Shown: in pieces, positions 48,229-61,400 of the stretch
Position numbering within the stretch: position 1 is the first letter of the stretch
Layout of the letters: every line of letters begins with the position of its first letter
Assembly: GCF_002443255.2 (NCBI RefSeq)
Contig: NW_019211454.1
Span: 31,540,061-31,604,060, forward strand
Direction: 5' to 3'
DNA length: 64,000 nucleotides
From: Varroa destructor
Taxonomy: Eukaryota; Arthropoda; Arachnida; Mesostigmata; Varroidae
Notes under the pieces: generated by a model
What the model was told of the DNA's origin: nothing
The model's database searches: none
What the model saw: the letters and a program-made list of their open reading frames with translations, nothing else
Position numbers and translations under genes: made by a program

Positions 48229-51200
48229 GCGCCCCTTTCTCTTTCTATGTATTTCCTTCATGGATGAGTTTGTTGGCGCGTGTCCTGTTGCCTGGAGCGC
48301 GGTCGGCGCAACCACCGTTCGCCAGGCAACTGCTTCTGTAGTTAAGAGCAGCAGAGAAGGCATTGTTACAGCCATTGCTTACTGCTTAATACGTTGGATA
48401 GCAGCGGCTTGCTGAAAGAATGATAGTGACAGGACCACCATTCCATGCGCCGTACCTGCTGTTTGCACGTGTGAAGTGAAAAAGGAAGGATCCAAGTTAG
48501 CTGTTTGATGCCAAATTTGCTCTTCGTTTCTTTATTATGTTGCACGACGCTACTGGCCGCATTTCCGCCTTCAGCCTGACCTATTCATTCTTCAACTGAA
48601 TCACCGCTCCTGCCAGCCCTGTTTCCGTCGTTTCTTTCCAGCCTTCTTTTTTATTACTGCGACTCGCATCGATGCTACAGCTGTTCCTTTTTCTGTCGCT
48701 ACTGCAGACTTCTTTTTGATCTTAATCGTGTGCGCGCTATAAGGGCAAGACCGGCATCAGGGCGTGTCCACTTGGCGTCGTGTCTTCCCTTCGTCTGCCC
48801 CCATGTCTGTATATATCAGCGTTCCTGTGTGTTGAATCAACTTGTCTCTTTGTCCTTGTCCAAGCTGAGTAGTGAGTCCTTTTGTGCCATCACAGTCTCT
48901 CTTACTCGCTTTAGATTTCTCTCTTTCCTAGCTCCCCTTGGTTGCTCTCTGGTGAAAAAAGCACCGCCCAGGCGACCTGCCCGTGTGCCTAAACGACGCG
49001 AGCCGCCATCTTTCATATATCCCATATCAAAGCAGCAACCATCTCCTGCGTGCTTTCTACAGGAACTGGGCAAGCTTTACCATTTCGTTGCTTGTTTTGT
49101 TTGCCTGAAAACAGCAACCCAAGCGGACGTAACGATCGCTTTCGACCGTCTGTCGACCTTTTAGTCCCGAAGTCGAAATTCTCCAACGAAACCAATGGAG
49201 ACCAGTTGGATACCGGACGGAGTGAAAAAGGCACGCGGCAGTTAGACTCTGTTGGCCACCATTGTCGAGTCAAGGGGACCAATAGATAAAACGTCATTGT
49301 CGGCGACGGTAATGGGGATGCCCTTCGCCAATTTAATTGGGAATCTATATCAAACAAAGCAGGAGAGGTTTTCGCTTGAGGAAAGGTATCGATGCGTGAA
49401 GGCGTTTGACCCACTGAAAAGTTCCAATATCGGTTCGTTAGTTGGGGCTGCCATCCACGGTACGAAGAAGGAAGCTTAACGTCCTGAGGACTATTAGACC
49501 CGGAAGGTCAACAATGACCAACCAATGGAATAGAGACTGATGCTGCCACCGCGACGAAGCAATAGCTTTTATTACATTAAACTAAACCAAGACATATGCC
49601 AAAGAGGCATCAAGAAGGTACTTTAACTATCAGACTCCACCAACCAACAAGCCGAGCCGGCCTCGAATTGTCGCCATTAAAATCGGTTTCTTTCTCTTTC
49701 TAAGCAGAAGTATTATGTATGTTTTTAAAGTTTTCCGTTTTAACATTCCTCTCTTCGATCTTCTATTTTTCCTGGGGGTTCCATTTGGTCAACATCGCAT
49801 CTAGCACCGCTGCTGGGCTTACGGACAGGTAGTGGTTAGGGTTCATGGGCGGAAGTTTAGCAATCGCAAGATCAACATATCTACAAACGAGACAGAAGAT
49901 TACTATAGTTCACATGGGCTAAACAATTCCAAAGACTAAACTTTGTCAGCCACTTACGTGCGCTAGTTATTCTGGTCGTTGCTGTCGCTGTTAGAGTCTC
50001 CTAAATGTTTTGTTGGACTGACGCAGAAATCACGTGCCCATTTAGTATTATAACTATACGAATTAAAGGGTCATTTTGCGACAGTTGGGTGCATTTCCGT
50101 AAATAGTTGACTTTGTAACTTTTGGAAAGATACGGGACATGGATTAATTCACTGGGCAAGACACGTTTTTCGACAGCTGACAAAACCTTTTCTAAATAAA
50201 GAAGCAGGTAGGAACTCTAGAGAATGCTTTGTTCAGTGTCATTGCTTATCTACTTTGTGTTTCGCGAATCGATATACACACCCGTATACACATACATAGC
50301 AAATTAGTCTTTCGTCTTTATACCTGTATTGTTAGTCAAATCCACTTTTATTAAGTTGTAACTTTAAACGGTATCACCTAATTAAAAATCCTATCTTGGC
50401 TTCAACTAACTGTTTGCACTTAGCGTAACCAGATTTATTCTTGCTTAGGACTTTTCTTTTAGTCATCTAGATTCTCGTTCTCTCCTATTTTGAACTGGAT
50501 AGATATGAGCCATAACGCACTGGCTATCTCGTCTCAAGCAGCTGATAAGGCTATGAAGGTTATCTGAGTTAGGCTTGCATTACACACCATTTTTAAACTT
50601 TTCTCGGCTTGCCGTAACAAATGATCCGCCGAATCCGGAGAATAAGGCAAGGTTACGAAAAAGAAAACAGTCTGGATAGTACTGTTAGGCTGGTTCATAC
50701 AATCGGTAGCTTCTGGTGGCCTAACGCAGTATAATACACTATAATACACTGCGATGCCCACTTCGTGATTTTTGAAGGGCAAGCCTTGCAGGTCTCTTGG
50801 GCACGCTGTGGCCGTCGTAGAACAACTGGGAGAACCTGGAAACACGCCAGATCACGAGAGTAGTTGATATCGTATGGGTAACTTCCAGTTCTAGCTGCCG
50901 TAGAAGCCGCTGTAGCAGCAATAGTAGCTCATACTGGCATTTGCTTATCGGCTAGGGTCGTAGACCAGATATCCCTTAAGCGCATAGCCAGCGCCCTTTG
51001 TTTTTCGGCTGGTAGCTCGAAGTACCGGGTAGCTGAATGAACATCGTGATGAAAACCGTCACTCGTTTCAGCTAAAGCTGGAACCACATTCTGTAACCGT
51101 TCCGTCAAAGATGGCTAGATTTTTCTGTACGTGTGTAAGATGGGATAAAACGCGAATATCTTTCCTTTGCAGTTTGCTTAGGTTCTGCTTTCCGGGCGCT

Positions 51201-51950
51201 CCTTTTTCGTTTCCTCTTTTTTTACCTTTTGACTAGCACCGATAGCGGATGAGCGATACGTTGTGAAGTAAGATTTATTTAAAGGAGAATGAGTTCACTG
51301 AGGAGCAAGTCCACGGAACTACCTTGACACGATCAGTAGACTTTTAAAAAACATGAAGCATGGTTACTCCTTCCGAAAAAAGGGCTATCTTTTTTAGTCC
51401 CATCTTTTGTATGCTACATTTTTCATATGGCACGGCTTCCTTGAGTAGACGCGAAAGACTGAACATCATCGGCAGGTCAATGCGAACAAAAATATGTCAA
51501 TAATATATATCTATATATACACCCATATATGGTGAGATGGTAACTGATGGCTGAGATTAAGGCGAACTTACAGGAGGTTGCGTTAGTAGACAACAACACG
51601 GGTTGATGAAACGAGACGTTCATTCTGTACATAAGAATGAACTCCGATAACTAATATATTGATTGCACAATAGCAACTAAATATATATATATATCTAGTA
51701 AAATTATTTAGTAATGTTTACCTGCGCAATGCTATCGTTTGACTTGAAATTAATTATCTTATTATATAATTATATTATTATTATTAGAGGGCTATCATTT
51801 AATGTTGTTATATACGTTGAAACGACCTGGATTTATCTGGTTAATGCGATAAAATGGACCACGAAGCATCAAAACGTTGTCATATTATTTTAAAATTTCA
51901 ATTGTCGAAATAATAAACACAACACGCATTGCATTTCTTTATTTTCGTCT

Positions 51951-51959
51951 TATATATAT

Positions 51960-52012
<53 letters not shown>
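51951..52012. repeat. long TA microsatellite
   Basis: About 62 bases of TA repeat with a single G interruption at 51961. It is the longest simple repeat in the window and a likely cruciform- or slippage-prone site. Confidence 0.95.
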
Positions 52013-52013
<1 letters not shown>

Positions 52014-55000
52014 CTTGCAAGATATTTTCTAAAGGGAGGTAAACGTTACTTTGAGCCCTCTGAGCTTTTAAGGATTTTAAATTTCGACCCCTTTTCTGAG
52101 AAACCTCTTGGTGGGTGTTTATATTTCTTGTTTTACGAAAGAATCTTTAGCCTCTGAGTCTAAGTTAGATAAAGAAGAAGAAAGTAGTACACGGAAATTT
52201 AGTTTCCAACCCGTTTTGCTCAACTTCGCGCAGGATTAGGTCATTTCCTGAATATTCTCTATTGAGTTACTGTTTGTTTCTCGGTTCGCCAACGACTTCT
52301 TAATAATAATAAAAAAAAAAAAAAGAAGAAAAAAAAACGCATCCTTTAATAAAATTGAAAGCAGCTCAGTTGTAGCATGAGCGACTCCGTAAGTTCCCTG
52401 AGTTCATGGGCAGTTACATGTGTCCTACAAAATATCGCTATTATATTTCTGATAGTTTTTCGAGTAGTTTCAACTACAATGACCCATAGGATTTAAAATA
52501 GGTAGGTAGAACTGTTAAATACTGTAAAACAACTTGTAACGCAGCTAATACTTGTTTTCACTGTTGTGTGAAGAAGAGAAATTGGTGCTTGTTCGGTTCA
52601 TCGCGCGGAACATCTTTAGATAGCTAGCGCAGAAACTTTGAGAAGCTTCTGTAAAGGTGTTGGCCTGCCTCAAAGGATATACATTAACCTACTCCTTATC
52701 GTATAGTCGATTTTGCCACAGCAAACGTTGCATGCAGGACAATGAGAACTTTAGTTGACGCTGTCAGGACGAAACCCTACCACCACAGACTTTTCACTGT
52801 GAAGATCCCCAGTGTCCAGAGTTCTTCATAATGTACTGTTCATGTGACAATTATATTTCGTGTTATGAATGATGGATAGTAAAAACTGTAACTGATACAT
52901 TTATTAAACAAATAAATAAAATAAGAAGCGAAGGAACGCGGCATTTGGTCGATCTATGTACTGATGTATATAGTAGTGCTAGCTACATTAGATCTTCTGA
53001 TGTACACTAGACGCTCAGCCAATAAGTAACATGTTTTTTGATAGTGTTTAGAAAAATGGTATTATAAAAAATGTATTGAACGAATATGTACGCAGCTGGA
53101 GTAAATCACGAAAGGATACGATACGAAGCGAGAGCGTATGCTAACACATCTAGTCCATCATAGAACTTCTATAATTTATTATGAGGGGGTCAATGCAAAT
53201 GTCATACTCGCACGTACGGTGCATATGCGTTTAAGCGTTTGCAGATACTTATTTTAAGTTTAACCTCGTGCGCATGTGCGTTCCTATATTTCTTTTTTAC
53301 AGTTGACTCCTTATTGTCAATTTAATTTTCCCTTATATTTACCGTTTATTTTAAGCCTGACACAATGGACATCTTCTTAATAGTTATAGCAAACGTGAGA
53401 TACCTCGATGCCTCATCATGCGCGTCAAAGTTCTGTGACAGTCCTGTTGCGATGGTGTCGACTGACCGACAAAGGCAAAGTGACGGTGGCATGGCAGCAG
53501 CGAAGATTTCGCAGTGATTGCCCCAAGCAGCGCCGTCAACATTCACACAACGACGACATGCATTGTCGAAGTGGGCAGTGAGAGCGACTGGCGCTATATA
53601 ACGAAAAAAAAAGTCTTCAAACATCATGGGGGAGAGCTGTTCTACGAAGACGCTTATTTTTGAAGCCAGAAAGCGGGTTCGCCTTCAGGAGATTGAAGAA
53701 ACACAAAGAGAGGAGACAGGATGAGAGAGAAGATACACAGCAAAAACAAAAAAGCTTCATAAATTTTAAAACCAACAGACAAGCACTCTTCTTGAGAATT
53801 GGTCGCGAGTATGACTATTTTGCAAGAGTCCGGACTCGGGAAATCGGTGGTGCTTACCACTCTGGAAAACGAGACTAGAGGCCCCACAGAGTTATCGCTG
53901 CTATATGCTACATGCAGACCTTGAAGAGGGCGCGACAGTGAAGTTATCGATTTCTTGATGGCAACTATGAAGCAATGATATTTTTGAAACAGATTGGGTG
54001 GGACGGCCTATGCCAGCCAGACCAACAGATACGGGCAATGACACGCAGAAAAATGACGACAACAGCAGCGTAAACATAGGTGTAACGTAACCCTAGTAAA
54101 CTCTACGAACTGAGTAGATATATTATAGAATTTACTGCGCATATACGAAGAAGACATACATTCCCTACATGTACACACGTACCCACCAAAGTCGTTTTTT
54201 CTGCTTGTTACCGGCATTACTCATTGAAGTGGCGTGCCCTACGGTTAATCAGCCAGATACACTTTTAGCGTCGCTTGCTGACACTAATGAACTGCCACTT
54301 CATATGCCCAATTAGACAAACATGAGTCTATCTGTTTTGCACATGAATTTTCACATAAAGAAAAGCTTTTTACTAAAAAATGAAGTATAAATAATGCGGC
54401 ATCTATAGAAATCAGTGAAATTCACGCTGTACATGAAGTTCGACACCACTATACACTGCAGCATCAATAAAGATTCTCAACAAAACTTTTCAAAAGGCGG
54501 TCCTCAAAACGATTTATTTAATATTTTCTGTTTTTTTTTAACATCTTTTTTATTCTCGCTCCAATCCAAAACAACTTGTCGATGCAGCTCGACGACTTAT
54601 ATGTGCAATTCTCCAATTATGGTATAAATATGTACATGAATTTCATGTTCTACATGTTGAGCAGACTTCAACAGAGGATTTGTCAATGACAAGAAACTCT
54701 TTTCTACTAAGATATAACTTTTGGACTACAGTTAATTTAGATTATATGTAAGCAGTTGTTACAATATAGAATTTGTTTGCTCTAATTTATAGAGCACGTG
54801 ATGCTATTAGTGGAGATCCATGTCCTGCAGACAAGTGAAGAAACGACACTAGACGCTTTCGAACTTACTTAGCTACTAAAGCTGAAATAAATATATTGAC
54901 ATAAACTGTGTGGTAACTAAAAAACTACCTATACATGTATATATATAGGTAATTTTTTGTTATGTATACGGTGTAAAATTTGAACCCCGGATAAGTTCAG

Positions 55001-56789
55001 ACAAGGTTCCTTGGGGACAGTGAGGGCTTGGATAAGGTAGATATTCGAACTTCGTTCTATTCCGGAGTTCAGCACAAAGTAGCCAAACAATAGTCCACTG
55101 GTAGAGTGCAATCCAATATCTTATAGACGGTCGCCTTTGTGCGTTTGGAAAATCCGATCTCTATTGATAAACGAAATACACTCAGATTCTTATCCAGACC
55201 ACTAAGTTAATTCATGTCTGCTGCTGTTTTTAGTGCTTTTAATCAACCGCATGCGTTTTCTCCTGAATAGTCAGATATGTATAAATCTTTCGTTTTCTCA
55301 AGTTCGAAAATCAGGTTTGAGGTCCGGTATTGCCTTTGGCCATTGCTTCAAACGGCTGGTCCGTTGTATGCGGCGAAGTGTGTATACGTCCGGTTACTTA
55401 GCTCGAGACATGTGAGTAGGCCCTCCAATTATGTATGTGTACGAAATGAATTTACATCTCAAAGAATAACTTGAAAAGTTAGAATTGCCTGCCACAACAC
55501 CAAAGCATTATGGATCTCAATGGCTGTTCTGTTCGCGAGCATAAAGAAGGTTTGACAAACAACCGTTCCCCATTTGTAACAGTAATCCAAAATTACTTTC
55601 TGAGTTTCATTGCTCTCAATAGGTAGTGTTACTTCGAGCCGTGTAGGTGTCTTGCGACTTTTTTTTTCTAGTTTTGAACGTTTCGTCATTAAGACAATAC
55701 TCCATTTTTTGTGTCTGGTATGAACGTTTCAACCATTGACTACAGTGTTGCACATGGGATCGTGGAATCGACGTGCAAGGTCCTTATGATCTTATCTCTA
55801 CCAGCCAAATATTGCCTGGGCTAGATCTCGTAAATTTGCTGGCTAGAATTCGCGGAGTGATTTGTTAGGAAATATTTTGCCCGCGGTATTTTATTGTGTT
55901 TTTCGTCGTCATGCTTCTGTTGCCTTCTTCGTTCTCATTTTCGCTCTGGCCAAAGGTTGCAAAAATTAAATTCGCTGGGGCAAGCCGTCCGTAGTCCAGT
56001 CGTCGATTGCTCCATCTGATAGCTAAGGGTCTGATCCGTTACACTATATAAAGCAGTAATACCATACATATATATATATATAAAATATGTATATAAAAAA
56101 AACGAAGCTGTGAAAGAAGGCAGCACAGCGATCAATCGTACAGCATTTTAATTGGTTTCACAAATGTATGGACTTCATAAAAAACAAATTACAGAAAAGC
56201 TCAACCTTAATGAGTGTTAATAAAAGCAAAAAAAAGGCTACAGTTCTAAACAGAGGCATCATTGTTGACTGCTAAATAATAACACTCCTTTGTAGGTTAT
56301 AAGACATTATATCGGCTGAATGGTCATCAAAACCAGAAGCAATACAAAGTGAGCCTTAAAAATTGATTAAAACGAATCCCTTATTTTGTGGCTATGAAGA
56401 AGCTAAGATTGACGTCTCTGATTCGTCGTATGATCGTCCTCCGTCCGACGATGTATTGATAATAATATTTTTTTCTAAGCTTTCTACGCAAAGAAAAAAT
56501 TGCGGAAGGCTTGATTGATCTGTTTACTCTAAAACGGCTATATAAAAATACCAAGATATTTGTTGTCGGCTATTTATGAAACAGACTTACAGATCGTTTC
56601 AGACAAAAGCACCGAGCCCTGCGACCTACTCGGAAGTTGCTGCTGAAACCTTTTAGGCGCAGCGCTAGATTACTTTTCAGCTTATCGCACTTCCATCAAC
56701 AAAAAGCCTACAGGCCACGAATAGAGTACGCTTGTTGACCAACAGGTAAATGGATCCAATGTATTTCGTGCTCAATATGTATATGTTGT

Positions 56790-56808
56790 TATATATATAT
56801 ATATATAC
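56790..56808. repeat. short TA microsatellite
   Basis: About nine TA units, with further interrupted TA runs in the next 70 bases. Confidence 0.85.
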
Positions 56809-57978
56809 AGTACATGGGTGATATATATAGTACATTCCTTGGATGGTGTTGTGCAGTATATATATATTCGCTCGGTCGTTATGAAACGTGACATCTTTCC
56901 AGGTGTCAAGGTACACACCATTAATATAAATGATCTTCTGCCATTTGAGTGGTACCTTATTTGCTCGGCTATATAGAAGCCCGGGGCGCGAGAATTTATA
57001 AAATCATTAAGCGGAAATGAGGACATCGCGTTAAGCTTTAAACTATTTTTCCATTAAGGATCCATCGAGGCGATGCCTGCCTACTATGAATGAAAACTGT
57101 GAGCTTACAATCGTAGCCCTTGTATTTTCGCTACTGTCCTTAGTTCTTTCGGTGTGAAGTGTGGAGTCGTCATTTAATGGTAACGATGCGCCTCTATACA
57201 ACAGTCGTATTCTACGATATGCTGATAGAACATTTCCGCCGTAATCGACGAACCGGGACATGGTCGATGGCACCTGCACCTAACAATAGCAAACAAACAG
57301 CATAACCTTCTGCGGCTATCTATTTGCTTTAACGCGACGTCCCATCGATTCAATTGCATCGATCTACCGACGGACAGATATCATTTGGGATTATCGTGCA
57401 AGACTTATTTGTCATTACGGCGCACGAATGGATCAGTAACGTCGAAGCAAGCAACGTTACGCCCGTTCTGATTCTTGCTCAAGATCATGTAGCACCCATT
57501 GGTACAATTTTTTCTTACCTCATTATTTGGCCGAAATAAATACTAAGTATTTCATATACCAAACCTATGTGCTGGCACGCAGATGGGTCACTACAACGCT
57601 TTATTTTCCGCAACCCAGCGTCACAAGGTCTATTTTACGAGATGTATTTTCAAGTCCAAAATCTCATCCCTGAATTAACGGCAAACGAACCCTTACCGAA
57701 TACAAGGTTTCTACGATGAACTTTGTTCGCTGTATACAAACAGCAATATGGAACCCATATTCTTGGCAGAGCATTCGAATTTGCTATGGGCTTGTACATC
57801 TTAGTCGATTATACTTCTACTTTACGTTACTATGTTCAGTTAGTTAAAAAAAAATCTATAATTAAAACCATGACTGGCGTAGTGACGGCATAGGATATGC
57901 AACCGCCTATTGCTATAAATAGAGCAATAGCTATTTTTTTCGAAGCGCTTCCTATCGTCATTATATACGTTATTTTGT

Positions 57979-58489
57979 GTGTTGCGCTCCGAAAATCAAG
58001 GACTATGCGGCTTAATTTGGCGTTGCGATCTAAATTATGCTACGAAAAACAGGGCAATGATTGGTAAGTTATTCAGTCTATCCTATTTTTGCCAGGCTAT
58101 AGGTAATTATCGGCATCTTACCATACGCGACGTTAATTGTTCTATCATCGGTAACGGCTGGCTGGCGCTTGACGATCTACTTAAAGGCTATGTGAGCTCA
58201 GATGTTAACTGGGCTGGTATGCGCAATAACACATAAGAAAGTACAAAACATGGATTGCTCTCATTCCCCCCTCTCGATATATATATATGTATAGTAAGTT
58301 TAACTAATTAACTTAGGACAAGGAACGATTGGTCTGCCTTCCAGCAGATAGTTTAACAGGATTATTGATCGTTTAACTTGGACAAGTAATCTCCAAAAAC
58401 TTCCTGTGTCGGTGACTATCGGTGTCGTGTGCTTTATGATAGTATCTATCCCAATTGCTGCGGGTCTACTGCCCAGCACACGAATCTGA
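57979..58489 (+). pseudogene. possible decayed sideroflexin-like copy
   Basis: Sideroflexins are mitochondrial inner-membrane amino-acid (serine) carriers. Three collinear plus-strand segments resemble the middle and C-terminal parts of the family: NYATKNRA then SLSYFCQA (about 58035-58100; family NYTNRN and ALSYF), DVNWAGMRNN (about 58200-58230; family VNIPMMRQ), and IIDRLT then IPIAAGLLP (58361-58475; family MERLEK and PVACGLFP). Segments one and two share a frame and end at TAA 58234. Segment three is in another frame, follows an in-frame TAG at 58348, and stops at TGA 58487 before the usual C-terminal region. The segment between them (SRRAA...SR in the family) is missing. The similarity is from memory and modest; chance is possible. 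Confidence 0.35.
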
Positions 58490-61400
58490 ATGTGAAGACG
58501 CCTAAACAATCATCAATTATGTAACATATTTATGAACAGTAAATGATAAAGCGGAAATGATGGCCCCCATGTTTTACTCAAAGGCATTGTAGCCATATTT
58601 GTTAGGATCAATACACGTCACACAAAACAAAATTGAATAAGACGCTAAAATTTTGTATTTCCCATTTCGCTCTATTAAGTTATGTACGGACATATATATA
58701 ATAACGATGCAAGTTCTTAAACCGACAGGTCCGTCGAGGGAGTTATTTTAAGGTGCTACTTCCAGCTCCAAATCATGCATTTTTTAGAAAATTTATAAAT
58801 CGTCTAGCACATGAAATCATAGCTCTTAAAAGGATATCGGTAACTTATTGCTACGTATCACATAGGCACTAGTGAACGCACATACCTTTACTTCCTTACG
58901 GGTGGATTAATTAGCAATACGTTATACTTAAGCCGATAGTGTTTTCTCTTTTGTTTAGTAATGGGCCGTGGTATTAAAGCCAGTATATGTAATGCTGCTT
59001 TGTTTCTGTTTCATATACCTGGCTGTATTGCCAATCGGAACTGTTGCACGGGACACGTGACATTAACATTAGAAAGCACAGTCAGACTCAGATTGCCTAG
59101 AAGCAGCCAGCGTGGACTTAATGTCTGACAAAAACATGGTTTATTAAGGCTCTGTTTTTCTGTCATTTCCCTTTCCTAAATTACCTTCAGTATTAATTAA
59201 CGCAATTAACTGGAACGTCTATGTTAGCTTTATTCAATATAACCTCACCTATTTATTATTATTAAATTCCAATTGTTGCCTTCGAAAAATTTACCGGAAT
59301 TTCTCCAATTCTCAAAATAGTTTTCAGCGGAGTCAAACATTTCATAAAAACTTCACACATACAGTCAACAACACCATATTTCGGCATCAGAAAGAATGTC
59401 ATATGGGCCGTACGATTCTTATTAGGTCTATAAAAATAGTTTGAAATATTTGTTGGATGATGATGATGGAAGATAGTATTAGTGCAACGAATGATATTGA
59501 TTCTAAGTTTTCCTACATCTGAATCATTTCCATGTATCATCAGGCTTATGAAAACCTGGTGCTTGTAGAATCTACCCTTTCCACTAGTCGTCTGTCATCG
59601 CACCTGAACATTTTCGAATTTTTACCTCCATTTTATAGTCGGTTCTTCGAAATTCTCCACTGCAAATAACGCATATCCCATATGTTGTGATAGGAGATAC
59701 CTGAAATGGAAAAAGCTAAGAGCGCTTGCAAGGGGCAAGCGACGAGGCAATTTGATCGCTCATGCGGCCAACACTGTCCTCCTATATTTTTTGCTGTCAT
59801 ACGGAGTAAAACTTCTATTGTTCGTAAAGAAGAATAATACTAAATACAAAAACCGGTTTGCATAGGCGGGAGGCGACCTAGCAAAACACAAGAAGCCGTG
59901 GCCGCTGTTTTGCCTCCCTGTCTAAGCTACATCGCCTTCGTCTTTGTCAACTTTTTGGGCAGTCTCAAATCTTTGATTGCCGTGTAGAGCTGAGTGAAAG
60001 CTAATTGCGTTCGAAACTTGTTCGATCTGCATATTATTAGGTCACCTGTGTCCAATATATGTGATAGAAGGCTGCTAATATACAAAAGCTAGGAAGCACA
60101 CGCCGCATGACACGTAGATGAATATTACCTTTTTCCCATTTTTTTTTCCTGCCTCTACCCTTGTGAACACGTTCATATGCACGACCTTGCATACAGGCAG
60201 CGATAGCGATATATTTCGACTAGATTACTGATAGATAGATAGATAGACTGGCCTGGATCTTCCTTATCCCTACCGCCGAAGTACAGACTGCCGCAAGAAT
60301 TCAAGCCGCCAATCTAATAACTACGGAAACATCTTTTTGAGTAATAAACGCGATCATATTTTGCTGCATCCCGAAATGAGCTGATGCAGCGATACTCGAT
60401 AAAAATTATCGAGAGATTGACACTGAACCCATCGCATATATCTCTATCGCCCAAATCCCAGTTGTCGCTTCGAAATGTTATGAGAAATTAGCACCGGGTT
60501 CGATGTACGAATGCCATCATGTTTTCCAGTTTATCACAGGATTACTTGTAGACCTTAGTCTTTCGACTGTGCCAAGTTTTAAGGGATTTTTTTGAGTTTT
60601 GACAGAAAAAATGTTACAGGATGTAATATCTAGTGAATATAGGGTGGGATCCTTCGGCAAAGCGTAAGGGCCGACGATTTCTTCCTCTGGAGGTCGGGCC
60701 TTTCTGTTAGTTAAATTTGCACAATTTTCTTAATTTTCCTTGAAAATTTAGTCAATACACATTAGAACGACTTGATAGGAATTCATAACGCGTAACTTTC
60801 CCCATAGCCGAAAGGGACGAAGGACGTTTTTGCTTGAATCTTGCAGCTTTCTTCGGACTGGATTTACTTGCAAAGTGACATTTAGTTTTAGGTCCTTTGC
60901 TGTAGACATTTTATCTAAATAGTTCAAAATGATCCAAGAGTACTCGTTGTGAGATATATAGGTTCTTGCGAATTCTCTAGTGAAGATGAACTAGCGATCC
61001 TCTAGCGTGGGCTCGTGTTCTGTTTTTACGTTTTGGTTCTTTTGTTGTTGTGACAAATTGCCGTGAACGCGACTTGTCTTGGCAATTTTCCTGTCCGTCG
61101 CGAAATTCTTGGACAGTACTTGTCGTTTATTGTGACATTTATATACGAAGCAGTGACTCACAGCCTGGTTCTCAGACGACTTCCGTAGCACCGACGGTTT
61201 ATGAGCGTTTGATTCCTCGCTTAACATAGATGCAACAGCTGCTAATTGCTACCATGTTTTCGTTTTTCGCGAAAAAAACGAACTATAGCCAAAGTTAACT
61301 AGGTCAACGGCTTTTCAGATTAATGCTCGAACCACGTATTTAAGAACAAGTGACGAGCAGTAAATGACAGATTACGCTGTAACTACTTGATCGAACTCCG

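Larger units (their letters stand above)
44301..49500. other. GC-richer block with overlapping frames, no identified gene
   Basis: Base composition rises clearly above the flanks, and long frames overlap on both strands (plus 45236-45646, 47585-48073 and 48730-49164; minus 49013-49414). None shows a recognisable domain. Many are rich in Ser, Cys, Arg and Phe, as expected from pyrimidine-rich non-coding DNA. CTCF-like motifs, a CAG repeat, a TATA candidate and a poly-C tract all fall here, which suits a regulatory or untranslated region better than a coding one. Confidence 0.4.
49501..57978. other. intergenic DNA, no supported gene
   Basis: Mostly AT-rich. It contains TA repeats, an A-rich tract near 52307-52340, and a TATAATACAC tandem duplication near 50730. 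Frames at 53346-53887 and 55459-55689 (minus) show no domain I can defend. Confidence 0.45.

Noticed and set aside
55088..55150. CCACTGGTAGAGTGC, resembling a tRNA D arm
   Set aside because: No acceptor stem or matching T arm at the right spacing.
55459..55689. Minus-strand frame suspected of being a transposase N-terminus
   Set aside because: No helix-turn-helix or catalytic motif could be aligned in any frame around it.
57174..57279. Minus-strand peptide FVDYGGNVLSAYRR, resembling the ENIADNGG...AY block of M13 peptidases
   Set aside because: The zinc-ligand glutamate and NxxD spacing are wrong. In the real gene an exon boundary falls before the AF/AY residues, whereas here the frame runs through.
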